Origin: Bagarius yarrelli | Taxonomy: Eukaryota; Chordata; Actinopteri; Siluriformes; Sisoridae | Direction: 5' to 3' | Assembly: GCA_005784505.1 (NCBI GenBank) | Contig: VCAZ01000055.1 | Span: 2,446,496-2,510,495 of the forward strand | DNA length: 64,000 nt | Shown: piece after piece, positions 1 through 13,142 of the stretch | Layout of the letters: each line of letters starts with the position of its first letter | How positions within the stretch are numbered: position 1 is the first letter of the stretch | The notes under the pieces: model-generated | Told to the model about the DNA's origin: nothing | Databases searched by the model: none | What the model saw: the letters and a program-made list of their open reading frames with translations, nothing else | Made by a program: the position numbers and the translations under genes

Positions 1-261
1 TAAATAATAATTACAAAGATCAGACCCTCCAGTAGGAACAGCGTGTCCAAGTAAGAGCAGTCTGCCAAAGCTGATGACATCTACTACACAACTGAGCATT
101 GTCAAAGGGTCTGAGTTAGTGGTTAATGATAACCTTTGTCCACTGCACTAAAAATTGCATTTTTATATGTTTTTTGATTATTTCTAAATTTGTATTTTTC
201 CATCTATCCATCTATACCCGCTTATTCCTAATCAGGGTCACAGAGATCTGATGAAAAAAGA

Positions 262-2470
262 CCCACACAATTGCAGTGAGTGTAATCTTGTCTGCAAGCA
301 AAGCCATCATTAACACCATGCCAAGTCCACAAGCTGAGTAAAAAATATCAAAGCTGCCCCTGTCAAAACAATACAATTTGCAGGCGAATAAATGACACAA
401 ACGCAGACACTAAAAGTGTGATTTTAGAAAAAATCTAATCTGGTGGGGAACTTTCCTTGCATCTGGATACATCAACTGATATTTGTGGGCATGCTCAGCT
501 ACTGGCCAATGTTTTCTTTGTAGATGATGACAGCATTCAAGAAACTTTTTCTTTTGTAAATCACTGTCTGACAAAAGGAGAAGGAACATATCATGAGACA
601 ACAGAGTATCTTGAACATCTCAGATTGAGTTAGAGGAACTGTCTCAGTGTGTACTGATGGGGCTGCTATGACAGGATATACGAAGGGCATCATTAGCATA
701 GACCAGGGGTCGGCAACCTGCGGCTCCAGAGCCGCATGGTGCTCTTTCATCCCTCAGCTGTGGCTCTCTGTGACTTTGTAAAAAAAGAATTATAAAAATT
801 AATAATAGGTATATTTATATTTTATTGTAGTTTGCTTTTTGTAAATAATTCTGAATTTAAAGACTATAGTAATCTTGTATCATTAAAAAAATGTGGCTTA
901 AAATATGCATTACTCCCCTTTATGGGACACGCCCCGGCACATGGAACCTGGAATGCCATCTTACACTTATATGAACATGAAAAAGTATACATCTGGAGTT
1001 CTGTCAATTTTCAGATCCACATATGGATGAGAGCAGGTCTTTACCAATATGAACTATATAAAAAATAAATCACGCTCATGTGGTGTTGCGACTGAACAAA
1101 CTCCCTTTAGGGATATTTTTTTGCAGCAAATTTACCGGACCACTTTAATTCTCCTCCAGCAAAGCCTTCTTTTTCATCCTCTCACCTGTTGCCATCATGG
1201 TGCTGTACCTCCACCTAGCTGTCATGTGCAGAATCTCAACATTTCACAGAACACAACAGTTCATGCCTCACAGATGAAAGTTTACAATTCTGTGTGAAAT
1301 GAAGGTGATGTTTTAAAGACCTGATGTGAAGAGGCTGTGCCCTGAGGTTCAAGAGTAAAAATCACATTAACCATCTAAAATAAATATTTTTAATTGGCTA
1401 TTATTTTGCAAATAAATATTTTACATTGTTTAGTGAAATAGTCCTTTATATATTCAGGTTGACAGCTGACTGCTCTTTCCGCGCGATAAAAAGATGACAG
1501 CACACAGGAGCAGACAAAATTTTGGTTTGCAATTCTGGTTTGCTGCAGTTGGATTTTTCAAGTTCGACTATAATGAATAAATACGAGAATGACTCAAATA
1601 ATATCTCAGCGTTTTTCCGGAGTTCAAAATATCTTTTGTTGCACGCAGACAAAATGTTGGCTGTTGTAGTTCGTTGAATTTATAAAAAAAAAAAAAACAC
1701 AATCATTTTTTTATACATAGCATAAAGGTAAAAAAACAGTATGTGCAGTGTTATCTTCATTTTAGATGTGAAAAATGGCGCCCGATGGGGGGTTTTTTTT
1801 TTTTTCCTTAGGAAACTGCCTCAAATGGCTCTTTGAGTGTTGAAGTTTGCCAACCCCTGGCCTAGTCAGAGCACAAAACCCACAAGTGAAAGACACTCAC
1901 TGTTTTTCATTTAGAGAGGCACATTTAGCAAAAAAACTTTCTTATGTACTGGACAGGGCAGTAGATGAAGTTAATTAGTTAATTTCATCAAGGCCCGACC
2001 ACTGAAGAGACATCTATTCACAATTATATGTCAGGAAATGGGAGCAGAATATTACAGCTTGTTATTACACACGGCCGTTTGATGGCTGCTGCATGGCAAG
2101 GTTTTGGCATGAGTATATCAACTGAGGGTAGAGGTAAAAAAAAAAAAATATCCAAAAGATATGCAGAGTTAATTCCAGACATGGAGTGGTGTTCAAAACT
2201 CGCTGATGTTTTTTAGCATCTTAATGACCTGAATACAAAATGGCAAAATTAAAATATTCTCACCTCTAATGTAGGACCGACTTTTCCATCTGAGTCTAAA
2301 GCTGAATTCGACTGGGTCATTCATTCTGATTCCATTTTCCTCACCCATTTGTTTGAGCTTTGCATGAGTTTTTCTCTCCAGACATACGTCTACAATATGT
2401 CATGTCTGTCTCTCATCCATTTCTGCCAACATTGACTAGCTGTATGCAGACTAAAAGGTTGGGAACACTG
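262..2470 (+). pseudogene. Decayed hAT transposase gene (ZBED5/SCAND3-like), interrupted by a nested hAT element
   Basis: Conceptual translation of the plus strand, with stops and frameshifts, follows the order of a ZBED5/SCAND3-type hAT transposase. A THTIA-like start near 270 is followed by KISKLPLSK-like residues near 347. Next come LHLDTSTD near 464, CTDGAAMTG near 643-670, and, after the nested insertion, an HCFSFREAHLAKKLSYVLD-like stretch from about 1900. The last recognisable piece is KLADVF-HLNDLN near 2200-2240. The C-terminal dimerisation part is poorly preserved. A hAT-like terminus reading CAGTGTTCCCAACCT on the minus strand ends at 2470; the other end is not seen and may lie before base 1. 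Stops in every frame rule out an active enzyme. The family call rests on remembered motif order, not on a search. Confidence 0.7.
704..1859. mobile_element. Nested non-autonomous hAT element (1156 bp)
   Basis: The left end reads CAGGGGTCGGCAACCTGCGG and the right end, read from the minus strand, CAGGGGTTGGCAAACTTCAA. These are imperfect terminal inverted repeats of hAT type. The flanks are gcatagac (696-703) and gcctagtc (1860-1867), a diverged 8-bp target-site duplication agreeing at 6 of 8 bases, as expected for hAT insertion. The interior holds only short ORFs with no transposase similarity I can see. It splits the transposase relic just after its CTDGAAMTG motif, so it inserted later than that gene. 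Confidence 0.8.
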
Positions 2471-5400
2471 CACTAGGCTACCACACAGACAAATATTGTG
2501 CTATTGCACTCCCAGCGTCTTGAGTTTGTGAACCTTTTCCCATCCAATCCCCCCTTTCTATCTCTCTCTCTCAATTAATTTATTTTTTGTTCGGGGACTT
2601 AGGTTTGGTTATTGGGTGTTGGCTTTTTCAGAAGTATTTAAAAGTGGCCACTTCGCAATATTTATCAACAAAAGTAATGTGCATTTGAATTATAAGTAAT
2701 ACGAAAAAGTGTACAAAAACAATAACAAATATAACACATAATCCCAAAGTTTAAAAGACCGCATTCACACAACAGGTGTTACACTTGCCCAATTCCAATT
2801 TTGTGATTATATCAGATTTTTTTGGACGACCCGCTCCCATCATCTTTTAAAACTGACCCGTATCTGGTATCTGCATTTACACTATACACAGCAAAACAAC
2901 CCAATGTAGACATACTAACCTGAAATAAAAGTTAAATTGTGTGATAATCAGTGAATGCAAATGGACGAAGGCCAAATGATTATTCAGTATTTTGCTGTCT
3001 GTGCCATATTTAAACGTCTGCAAAACAATTATATCATTAGGAGGAAAAAAGAGTCAGTGTTGCAGCCTGGACGTGGCATGCAGTCAGGGTCAGTAAGTCC
3101 TTCTCTGCTGGTCTGAACACTATCAGAAACACTGACTTACATTTACAATCCTAAATCCTAATATTTGTTCCATGAAATTGTATTTATTATTTTCCAACAG
3201 TTTATTTTTTCATTTCGTAGCGTTTCTCTTGCTGCACTGCTTCCAGTATGTGTATGTTAGATTTTTTTGTCCAATCAGACTTCAGTTTCTATGTGCTGCC
3301 ATGTTAATCTAATCTGTCCATAGCCTTCAGAATTAGTAGTGCTTAAACTTAAACTATATTAGCAATGGGACTCTTTCTTTAACCAATCAGATTTCAAGTT
3401 CGTCTCACAGGGCCAGCTAGCTGGCCAAGGATAACGTCAGCATTTTTCCATCTTCTGATTGGTTGATCGGAGTTACAACCATGTTTGACTATCAAAACCC
3501 GTCTGTGCCGATCTGCACACATTAATACAGATGAATTAGAATTTTTGCACTCACAACGGCTGACGGAGAAGGAAAAATTTATTTGGTCTTGGACATACTT
3601 AAAAATCTGTTTTTAAGGAGGACTTTTTTCAGGAAATCTAGACATTGTGAGTAGTGATCGACTAACTCCGAAGATAACTAGCTTGTCTCAGTCCGGGAAA
3701 GATTTGTTCACCACTTTCAGACCAGTGCCTATGAGCGGTACCACTGACTTACAACCTTTGAATGCATGATGTACTTTATTAATTTTTTTTGTTTTGTGTT
3801 GTTATTAGATAAATATTGATTCTGAACTGCTCCAGATGTTGTATGTGGTACAGATGCTGCTGTAGTGTAGAGGTTTGGAGTTGTGTTAACGGGGTTCTTG
3901 TTTTAGCAAAGATGGTCTTCAGCCTCATTATGCGAAATGTCTCTCTCTTCCTGTAATTTGCGTGTATAGTATTGATGGTTTCTTTAATTGCGACTTGATA
4001 ATGGTCAAGTTTTAAATAGTATTAAAAAGTAAACATGGGCAACAAAATAGCTTGTGGTGCTCGGTGCTAGCTGTTAGCCACTCATAGCACTCAAAAATGC
4101 AAGCTTTGATATAGCACACAAAAACAAAAACTTACTGGCATTTGTTAGAAAATCCAGTTTGGGTGTAGGAATTTCTTTGTCTTTTGTCTGCAAAAGTTTG
4201 TTTTAAAAATGTGTTTTCAGTAGATCAGCAACAGGATTTGGTGGTGCGGCGCTGAAAACTGCGGCTGTCATTCATTATCATCAAGTTTTGCTTTAATACC
4301 TCTGAAATTTCCAATAAATGCTGGAGGTACCCAGAGGGCAGGCTGTCAATAAACAACAAAATTTGATTGCCTGATGATTCTGTCACTAATAATTTGTAAC
4401 AATCAGATGTTCAACAATCAGATGACCCAGACCTTTATAATATTCCAGTTTAACCTCAACAAAACTAATTATTAGGCAATTTTGTGGACATTACACTAAT
4501 GAAAATTCAGTAATTAATAAGAGATGTCCTGTTTTTAAATTTGAGTTCCTGTCCCTGATTTCTATATTTAATTGTGAATAAAATATGTGTTAATTAGATC
4601 ATCAAAATCATTAAATTATGTTTTTATGTAGATTATGCACAGCGTCCCAACTTTTTTATAGAATTGTGGTTATAGAAGAGAGATCATCAAAAATTGCTAT
4701 AGAAATAAAGGTACCTTGACTTGATTTGACTGTAGTCGACTTGATGCCTGTTTGTGTGAAGAGGTATAAGCATGCATAAGTTCACATAATGTTCAAACCG
4801 AATCTTTTGATTGGATAACCATTTCTTGGTCCTACACCTTCCACAGCATATATAAATACATACAAACCATTTAGACCAATTAATTGAATGATTGCTATCA
4901 GGATTTAAAGGGACGTTTAACAAGCAGAACAACAAACATTTCTGAAGACAATCATCTGTTATACTTAACCCTGTTTCCTAATGAATGTAGTTCTGTTATA
5001 AGCACATTTATGAAAAAAGGTTTGCAGTGTGTATACACAATAGAGCTGTGAGTTTTTTGATTCATAAGATGTTAAAACACATCTTTGTGTTTATCTGTCT
5101 ATTCAACACTCGAGAACAGATTGTGTTGGGAGATTTAGAGGATAAATGAGAAACCAGAGAAAACAGTGGGGAGATGGAAATCTCACTAAACTGGCATAGT
5201 AAAAGACAGCAAGACATAAATCTGTTCTAATATCTGACTGCAGCACTGCTGAAGGTGATGAAGGCGTTATGAAGGAACACTGTTAAAGAAAATCATGTAC
5301 TCAACTCATCACAGTTATTCAATCACTCATAGTGACTTTACCTTTCAGTGGTTTCTCATTTATACATCAGGTTAAGCAGTATATTATAAACCTTTTATCA

Positions 5401-6281
5401 GTCAATATGTTTAGCTTGACCAGATGAGCATAAGATAAACTATACTGCCAAGCTTTTGTGAACATCTAACTATCAGATCCATATGTGGTTCCTCTCCAAA
5501 TTTGGAAGCACACAGTTTTCTATTTTTGTAAGTTGTAGTGTTACTTTTATCTTTCACTGGAACAAATGTTAACCTAACCAAAACAACAATCACTGTTGTT
5601 TTTACACCTCTCGACTATCCTGTATAACATTCAGTTGCTGCTGTGTTCACATGCATGATAGCTTGGTGACAGGACGTTACAGTCTATAGGAAGAATAGCC
5701 AACAACTCTATCTGTCTGCCTCGCAAATTACATTTCTCCATCAAACTCACACAAGAAGTCATAAGGGACTAACACAGGCTCACGCAGTTCTTGCACAAGA
5801 CTGGAAATGTTTTTTAAATAGTGTCTCGCAAGAAGTTGTAATGATATAAATGGTCTGCACACTGTTTCAGTCAGAACTCTTCACACTGATTTTGAATCGC
5901 TGACAGGTCCAGATATTTAGCATGACAAATATTTCACAGGCCTCAGCTATGCTTTCTTCGATTTGCTTAGATCCCATCTTTGATCACTTACAATGCAGGA
6001 TTTGCCTCTGATTACCTGGCAAGTTTGCAAAACCTTCAGTGAGTAAAAATGTATTTCAGAAGAAACCTTCTTAGACACTTTATGGCCAGCATGACAAAGA
6101 CCTACTTCTTTCATTCATAACATCCACAGAATAAAAGTTCAGCCAAAAAAAAAAGAAAAAAAACAATAAAAAAAACCACAAAAAAGCATGATTTAAAACA
6201 TCTATGGGTCTGCGAACTCATTACTAATGATAACTTAAGCCAACTTAAGCCTAAAAAGCATGCCGTTTAGACTTTGTTATA

Positions 6282-6312
<31 letters not shown>

Positions 6313-6430
6313 AAGCCCTTTCTCTATTACACAGGTTGTTAAAGTGCTGTGATCCTAAAATGCTGTCATTTGTCCTGCCTTATTAATTGTTTAGTTAAAC
6401 TATGAATTTTTCTAGTTAGATCTCTGGGAA
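2471..6430. other. Intergenic, no gene seen
   Basis: AT-rich sequence with no ORF longer than about 80 codons and no recognisable protein motif. It probably holds old repeat remnants: 2757-2900 and 4630-4665 resemble phrases I have met in fish repeats, but I cannot bound elements there. A (TAAA)n run lies at about 6280-6312. Confidence 0.5.
6278..6312. repeat. (TAAA)n microsatellite
   Basis: About eight tandem copies of the tetranucleotide ATAA, read directly. Confidence 0.9.
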
Positions 6431-6440
6431 GAATGGGGAA

Positions 6441-6596
6441 AGTGGTGGCTCAGTGTCTAAGGTGTTGTACTGCTAATTGGAAGATTGGGGTTTGCCTCCC
6501 AGCACCACCAAGACCCTTAACCCCCAATTGCTCAGTTGTATAAAAGAGATAAATGTAAGTCACTCTGTATAAGATGCCAAAAGTGTAAATGTAAGA
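6441..6596 (+). repeat. tRNA-derived SINE with L2-like tail
   Basis: The head has a tRNA-like A-box region (GTGGCTCAGTGTCTAAGG) and a degenerate B box. It is followed by the body phrase CCCTTAACCCCCAATTGCTC and a tail like GTAAGTCACTCTGTATAAG. The same layout occurs at many places in this window. Confidence 0.8.
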
Positions 6597-7171
6597 ATAT
6601 ATTTATTTATTGATTAGTTAATAGTGAACTACAAGTGTCATCTATGTCCTTTTACTTATTAATGTGTTTTTGTTAGTTAACAGTAGTACCTAATTTAGTA
6701 GTAGTAACTGTTAATATTGTGTTACTCATTTGTTTATGGTATTGATAAATAAAGGAACAGTATTCTAAAGTTACCTAAAATCCCTTTTGGTTTATGAAAA
6801 AACAAAGAAAAATTACCTCTACATTAAAATTCTAAAAAAAAAAATCCAAAAAAATCTATAAAAAAAGTTTTTTTAACAAGTTTACTTCTTAACACAGTGA
6901 CTTAAAATAAGGCTAAATGAATCACTTGGAGAAAAGTGTGGGAGTTTTCATACTTCAGAAATTTAGTTCAGTTACAGAATCCTGTTAAGTTTTGTGCTCT
7001 GTAATGTTCAGTTGTGTAGTCTGCTTTCTGTTTTTGTGCATTTAACACAATTAAACCAATTGTAATTCTGTCTGTCATTTAATTAAAAAAATGCTCTTCT
7101 TGTTGTTTTTTTAACAGTTTTTTCATTGTTACAATTTGTTTTGTGTTCTAGCATACCAGTTATCTGTTTAC

Positions 7172-7345
7172 ATTTATGGCTTTCGGCAGACATTCTTATC
7201 CAGAGTGACCTACATTTATTTAATTTGTAAAGCTGAGTAAATGGGGGTTAAGGGCCTTGCTTAGCTCAACTTTGTGTTGCTGGGGTCGAACTCACAATCT
7301 CCCAGCTAGCAGTCACCTTAACCATTGAGCTACCACCTCCCATTA
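7172..7345 (-). repeat. tRNA-derived SINE, reverse orientation
   Basis: Reverse complement of the SINE family described at 6441. The tail (CAGACATTCTTATCCAGAGT) comes first on the plus strand, then the GGGTTAAGGGCCTTGCTTAG body and the tRNA-like head ending in GAGCTACCACCTCCC. Confidence 0.8.
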
Positions 7346-8165
7346 TCTGTTCAATAATGGGACTTAAAGCATATTGCTCTGTTTTGATTGATAATTTGTA
7401 TTTCTGTAAAATTTATTAAAAGTTAGAACACTACAAATCCAGGTAAAAGTACGGTGACATGTAGTGCAGTGCAGGAAAAGATTATCATGGGTTTAACCAC
7501 ATTTATGTTATGACATTTGATTTGATGACATATTTGATTTTTTAATTTTTTTACATATGACATTGGGGGAAAAATTTTATTTTTGATTTTGATTATTTTT
7601 ATTTTATTTTTTACTTCTCTAGAGTTTATTATTTAACAAACAATTTGGAGAAAAGGGCAGAAATACAGAAGAAAGCAAATTAAATACCATCTAGCATTTA
7701 TTTTAGGAATATATAAAATATAAGTCCTTATATCCATGAAGCTGATGGATCCACATGAGACAGAGAGAGTAACAATTTTTTGAACCGTCTTCTTGAACAG
7801 TCTCAATTAAAGCCCCCTGGAGACTTTTGGCATCTCCTTTATTTTAGCATGGTGCTCCCAATGTGCTTTCAACTCCTTAGTAATTATCATGATAACAGCA
7901 AGTTGCTAATTAGCCACTCTAATGGTGTTTTTATGGCCCTTTGCAAGGCCTGTTCACTCTCCATGTGACACATTATATTCAGCCTCAAGCAAAGCAGTGC
8001 ACTAAGGCAACCGATGATGAGGCTTACCAGTTATTTAGGTCCAATGATTAATGACCTCTCATAGATCAGTGAGAGGTCGAGCAGCCTTTTTATTTTTTTA
8101 TAATGTTGCCAAATGCTACTATCTGTGCACAGTTTCATGCTGTAAAGGCTAAATGTATGCCTCGA
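7346..8165. other. Intergenic, no gene seen
   Basis: AT-rich spacer with no supported coding or RNA feature. A hAT-type terminus, CAGGGGTGGGCAACCC, begins at 8170 just after it. I could not find its partner end, so no element is called. Confidence 0.4.
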
Positions 8166-8279
8166 AAAACAGGGGTGGGCAACCCATGCTTTTTGAGGAC
8201 CATTGTACTGCTTGTTGTTCAGATGGCTAAGCCCTACCCACTGTTAATTGCCTGGATCAGGTGTGTTCAGTTTGGCAGA

Positions 8280-8720
8280 AGATGGGAGATACCGTGTTAT
8301 AAATACTGAACATATACGGATAATAGAGCAGGAATATGTAAAAAAGCAGGACAAACAACTCAAGGAACATGGGATGCCAACCCCCACAGACATCCACTTG
8401 GACTTATGGTCTCCTATACTCACATAAAAACCTCTCCCTTCTAGGTATGAATTAAACCATTTGAGGACCATCCCAGAAAGCCAGACCCAGTTTCCTAGTC
8501 TCTCTAGAAGTGTGCCAATATTGACAGTGTCAAACGCAGAACTGAGATCTAGAAGTACCAGCACTGATATTTTGCCAGAATCAGAATTTAAACGAATATC
8601 ACTGTCTCTGTGCTGTGATGTGGTCGGAAACCAGATTTAAAATTGTCCAGGTGACCAGAAGGATCTTAAACCTGTAATCTGGATTATATTGTTCAGGGGC
8701 AGTTGCAGTCCAGTCATTCA
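8280..8720 (-). mobile_element. LINE reverse-transcriptase fragment, L2/CR1-like
   Basis: The minus strand encodes LVLLDLSSAFDTVN followed by a LLERLGNWVWLSG-like stretch and WFNSYLEGR. This is the reverse-transcriptase finger/palm region of jockey-superfamily LINEs, with the first catalytic aspartate in the LLDLSSAFD motif. Further upstream on that strand (8565-8720) weak similarity continues. The catalytic YADD segment is absent, so the fragment is dead. The clade is from memory. Confidence 0.7.
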
Positions 8721-9009
8721 CAAAGCAGTAGTATGAGAACACAGCAATATGACACCACCCAGAGCTTCAGTAGAGGAAGAACAAAAAAAGACCACATACT
8801 GCGCCTTGTGGGATGCTGGGGGAGAGTCTGTGTGGAGCAGATAACCTGAAATAACCTACCTTACAGTCAGGAAACTTTGGTTGTCATGCTGCAACACAAT
8901 AGAGAGTTGATGGTTAACTGTAGGTTCAGGGATTTTACAGAGAGGACATGTTATCTGTCTGGAGTTGCTTATGTCTGAAGGATCCAAAAAAGGCTTCCTT
9001 AGGATGAGA

Positions 9010-9780
9010 ATAACATAGAGCTGGACGATATGGGCAATTTGTATATCGCAATATATTTCTTAATTTTGGTCGATACGATATAATTATAATGATATCGATA
9101 TAAATACTAGAAAAGCCTAAAAAAACTGCCAATGGATGTCTGTACCTTCAAACATCTAAAAAATTAATTTGCCAAGTCTATAAAACCTCTTCTAAAACTA
9201 TATAATATTTTAGAAATAAAAAATGCTACAAATAAATTTATTTGTATTTAAAGTACCTTGAAAAAGTATTCATACCCCTTGAACTTTTCACATTTTGTCA
9301 CCTCACAACCACAAACTTAAATGTATTTTATTGGGATTTTATCTAATAGAACAACACAAAGTAGTAGAAATCCACAGCTCAGGTGGGACAATCTGTCCAC
9401 AGAAAAAGTTGTGTACTCCACAAATCTGGCCTTTATGGAAGAGTGCACATGCCGACAATCTAATTGTTGTAAACGTTTGTCATCGACAGATTTCGATGAA
9501 AGCGGTCCATGCATTCCCATGGCTATTGTGTAGCAACCGCGCTAGGGCATTTTTCTTCTCCCCTCTCTGTGTCTCTGCCTATCTCTCCATCCCTTACCCT
9601 ACTTTGTGTCTATCGAGCAGCATGTCAACGGGCTACAATTCGAAGCGCTACGATCTTGTGTCTGTATCTGCCAGTGACGGCTTAAAATGATTAAAAAAAT
9701 TATATCACTGTTATTTAAATAAGTTCTAAAGAAAGATATATATTGATATTGAATTATTATCATGCTATATCATTCTATGG
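9010..9780. repeat. Possible composite repeat rich in GATATCGATA-type sequence
   Basis: The segment begins with AGCTGGACGATATGGGCAAT and has AT-rich self-complementary stretches at 9060-9100 and 9720-9770. This resembles a common fish interspersed repeat opening with a GGACGATATGG phrase. A Tc1-like piece (9253-9370) lies inside it. Boundaries and class are uncertain. Confidence 0.35.
9253..9370 (+). mobile_element. Tc1/mariner terminal fragment
   Basis: Contains AAGTACCTTGAAAAAGTATT, CATACCCCTTGAACTTTTC and ACAACCACAAACTTAAATGT, closely like the terminal repeat of a common fish Tc1-like transposon. Only one end is recognisable and no transposase follows. Confidence 0.65.
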
Positions 9781-10690
9781 TTTGGCAACAAGAATGGAAG
9801 GATGTCTTGTGAGTGGGTTTCAGGATAAGATGATTTACAATGAGTAAGCAGTGAATAAAAGATGTTGCAGCCTTGCAGAAGTTTGCAGTTTTTCCTGCAG
9901 TCAGTTCATAAAAGGGTTTGGAAAGCAGAGCACGGTGGGAGGCAAGTTCTATATTGAGGTGTTATATCTTCTATTTTCTATCTGCTAAACATTTATTTCT
10001 TTCTGAATGCTATATAATCTACCAAGCTTCAGGGAACAGGGCAAGAAAACTACCTGGGTTTGGAGGAAGGGGGAAGTGACTAATGGTGACAGTGATGAAA
10101 AAAACCAGAGACACTGTGATGTTCTGGCTTTTTAACTTTAAATAATTACTAATTAAATGCTTTAGATTTTTCAGGACAGAATATAGCATGAATAATATTC
10201 TAAGAATACAGTTCCTTATTGTTAGCTAATGTTTATATGTAAAGTGTGTAAATTAATAATTAGGAAAAAAGCATAGCTGTCAGTATTGCTAATAAGACCA
10301 TCAGCCACACTTTAGTCTAAAGTTGTTTTAAATAGTTGAACTTTTGGGCGTCAGTGCATTCAGTGTAATGATATTATGATCTTGTGTTTTGAGTTTAGCT
10401 GTTATGCTCCATTAACATCGCTAATAAATACTTGGAGTTAGAATACAAAAAACAGATCCACAAAGAACCGGAGTACCCGGAGTAAAAACACACAAACAAG
10501 GGAAAACCTGTAGCGGGCATCAAATTTGAAATGAGCTCATTTCATGCATAAAAGTGTAAAATTTCTCATTTTTTTATGTTCTCTATCTTCTATTACGAAT
10601 AAAATATTGGCTCATGTGATCTGAAAGTCTTTCACTTTTTATTTTATTCAAATATAAAAAACATGTAACATGTTGTAAATGCAAAATAGG
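9781..10690. other. Intergenic, no gene seen
   Basis: AT-rich sequence with only short ORFs. Nothing recognised. Confidence 0.4.
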
Positions 10691-10691
10691 C

Positions 10692-10832
10692 AGAACAGTG
10701 TTAGCTCAGTGGATAAGTTGTTGGGCTGCTAATCAAAAAGAACTTGAGGTAGGCCCTTGACTTTAAAAAAATAGCTGTAAGTTGCTCTGAATAAGGGGTC
10801 TGCCACATGCTCAAAATGTAAATGTAGTTGAT
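10692..10832 (+). repeat. tRNA-derived SINE, degenerate
   Basis: The head TTAGCTCAGTGGATAAGTTG resembles a tRNA A box. The tail GTAAGTTGCTCTGAATAAGG is followed by ATGTAAATGTAG-type repeats. The middle is shortened relative to the copy at 49907. Confidence 0.6.
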
Positions 10833-10866
10833 GTAAATACAAAAAACTCTACTGAATGCTGTTTAT

Positions 10867-11405
10867 TAGGGGTGTGACGAAATATCTAATTCAACAAAAT
10901 AAGGAACAAAAGCAGTCCAAAATGTACTGAGCTGGTTTATTAATATTAGACATGTATATACAACTTTTTCTCTCGTCTCACCCTCTTGCACGCATGCACT
11001 CTCCCCAAACTACGGCAAGTCCTGAGGGAAAAAATGACTTACTCTCACACACAGAATGAATGCTGACACAAAATTACCATGTCCAAACCCTATAAACAGT
11101 TTAGTCTGTTACATAAGAAACGGCGAAGGAATGATAGACAATACACAAACATTGAAAGAAATTAATACCGTACACCTCTGCTAACACTATCTGGATTTGG
11201 CTGTGCGCAAAGCAGGATTTGAGCCGCACATCATATGCTTCGCACACATAATAAACCTCGCTACACAGGCTGGACTTGGTGTTGTCGTTTGCTCAGCCAG
11301 GTAAGAGGCGTGGCTGTTTTTTTTTCACCGGAGTTCAACAGCTGTCGGAGTTATTGACTTATTGTTATTGTGTTATTGTGGGATAAGTGTCTCGTCACAC
11401 CTCTA
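10867..11405. mobile_element. Non-autonomous hAT element (539 bp) with target-site duplication
   Basis: The left end is TAGGGGTGTGACGAAATA. The right end, on the minus strand, is TAGAGGTGTGACGAGACA. The flanks are ctgtttat (10859-10866) and ctatttat (11406-11413), which agree at 7 of 8 bases. The paired ends plus an 8-bp duplication identify a hAT-superfamily MITE. No transposase ORF lies inside. Confidence 0.82.
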
Positions 11406-11413
11406 CTATTTAT

Positions 11414-13142
11414 GAGAATTTAAATATGTTGAGACATTTAGAACAGTTTCTATAGCAACAAAAGACTTTGTAGAGGAAAGTAACACTAAAAAAACTCAGT
11501 ACAACTAATTATGCTTGTAAGAGTTTTTACTTCATTAACCTTGAGTTTTACTATAGGATAAAACAATATTTGCGTTATTTCATGTAGATTTTTCCTTTTT
11601 GCTTTCATACTGTTTCATTCTTAAACTCGTCGGAATTAATTTTTTGTAATCACATGACTTTGACATGATTTAACATAACATAAAGGTCCAAACATACCAA
11701 TTCTCTAAATAGTGTTCTAATAGCGTTTCTATAGCAACAGCTTGTTCACAGGGACATCGTGAAACAGCGGTGCACTGCAAAAACTGAGGCGTATTATAAA
11801 TAACTTCATCTAAAAAAGCCCATGATGAGGTGGAGTGAAGTGAATATTCATGGAGGAGTTTATACTTTAGGGTTTAACAGTAACATGAGCTGCAATTTTC
11901 TGTCTTATTACTTTAATAGATAAAAAAACCTTTACAAACCTTTTTTTTATTTTAGGTGTACTGTATTTTCATATACCAAAGAATAATGTGTGCTAATAGT
12001 TTTTTATACTGTACTATACTTTTATATTGTTTAGACTCTTTATGATAAAGTAAACTTCACTAATACTGACAAAAAAAGCGTTAAACTACAATTATTTGCC
12101 ATATCTGTTTTTAAAAGACATTTAATAAAAAATCAGTCAAGTTCTTATAGTTAACTCTACTTGACTAGTAGAACATAACTAGTACGCTAACAAATTATGC
12201 ATGTTGATGCATCTGGTTACGGCACTGGTTTGTTGATGAGAAGATCAGGGTTCAAACATCAGCATGATCAATCTGCCACTGTTGGACCCTCTCTAAATGA
12301 ATAAAAATAAAATAAATCTATAGTCTTTATATTCTACAGTTAGTCTGACTTTCATGATTTAAAATGTTCTGGAAAAATCAAACTTGTCTCTTTAAGTTGA
12401 CTTACAGAAACGTTTTCAGTTTAGCTGCAGTACAAATGACTTCAAAATTTACTATTATAAACTCAAAAGTGGCCAATTTTTTCTGAAGAAAGATTATAAA
12501 AGTTGCAAACACATTATTCTCAGTTGCTGTTCCTTACATTTTTAAATATAGAGCAAAACTGTATAATTTGTATATATTAGTCTTGTTTAATACACAGGAT
12601 TATAATTATGTACATACTGTTAATTATTAGAAATGTTACTGTTAATAACTAACATACTCTTAAGTATTAGGAATGTTACTGTTAATAACTAACACACTGT
12701 TAATTAATAGGAATCTCCAAATATTTTCTTTTATCAGCAAATAATAGGATAATTTCAGTTAATAATTCCATTTAGTTATTTATTTGTTTCTTTAAAATAT
12801 GTGAATAATGATCAATACTTTATACTTTAGGTATAGATAAAAATAAAAAAATATTTGTTCAACAAATAATTCATGAAAATAAACAAGGCAAATTTGAAAA
12901 CTAACCAGCAATTTGGCGAAAAAGATTAGCAGTAGCAGACGTGATCATGTGGTCTGTACAGTAATCTGTCTAAAAATAACAGGTTTGTATAGGAAAGCAA
13001 TTGCAGTAATAATTTTCAGCACCAGTTTCTCTATCCTTGTCTTGTCAAAGTCATTAAGCCTGCAATTACCTGTTTTACCTTTTAATTACATGAAGTCTCC
13101 TGTGTTTATACCATCCTGTTATAAGATATCAGATATGTGTAA
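11414..13142. other. Intergenic spacer downstream of the LRR gene
   Basis: AT-rich, no supported gene. A degenerate SINE head lies at about 12203-12300. A possible minus-strand AATAAA (plus-strand TTTATT) near 12778-12784 could serve the LRR gene, but this is a guess. Confidence 0.4.
12203..12300 (+). repeat. Degenerate SINE head
   Basis: The order GGTTACGGCACTGGT, GATCAGGGTTCAAACATCAG, CCACTGTTGGACC matches the tRNA-like head and start of the body of the SINEs in this window. The tail is lost. Confidence 0.4.
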
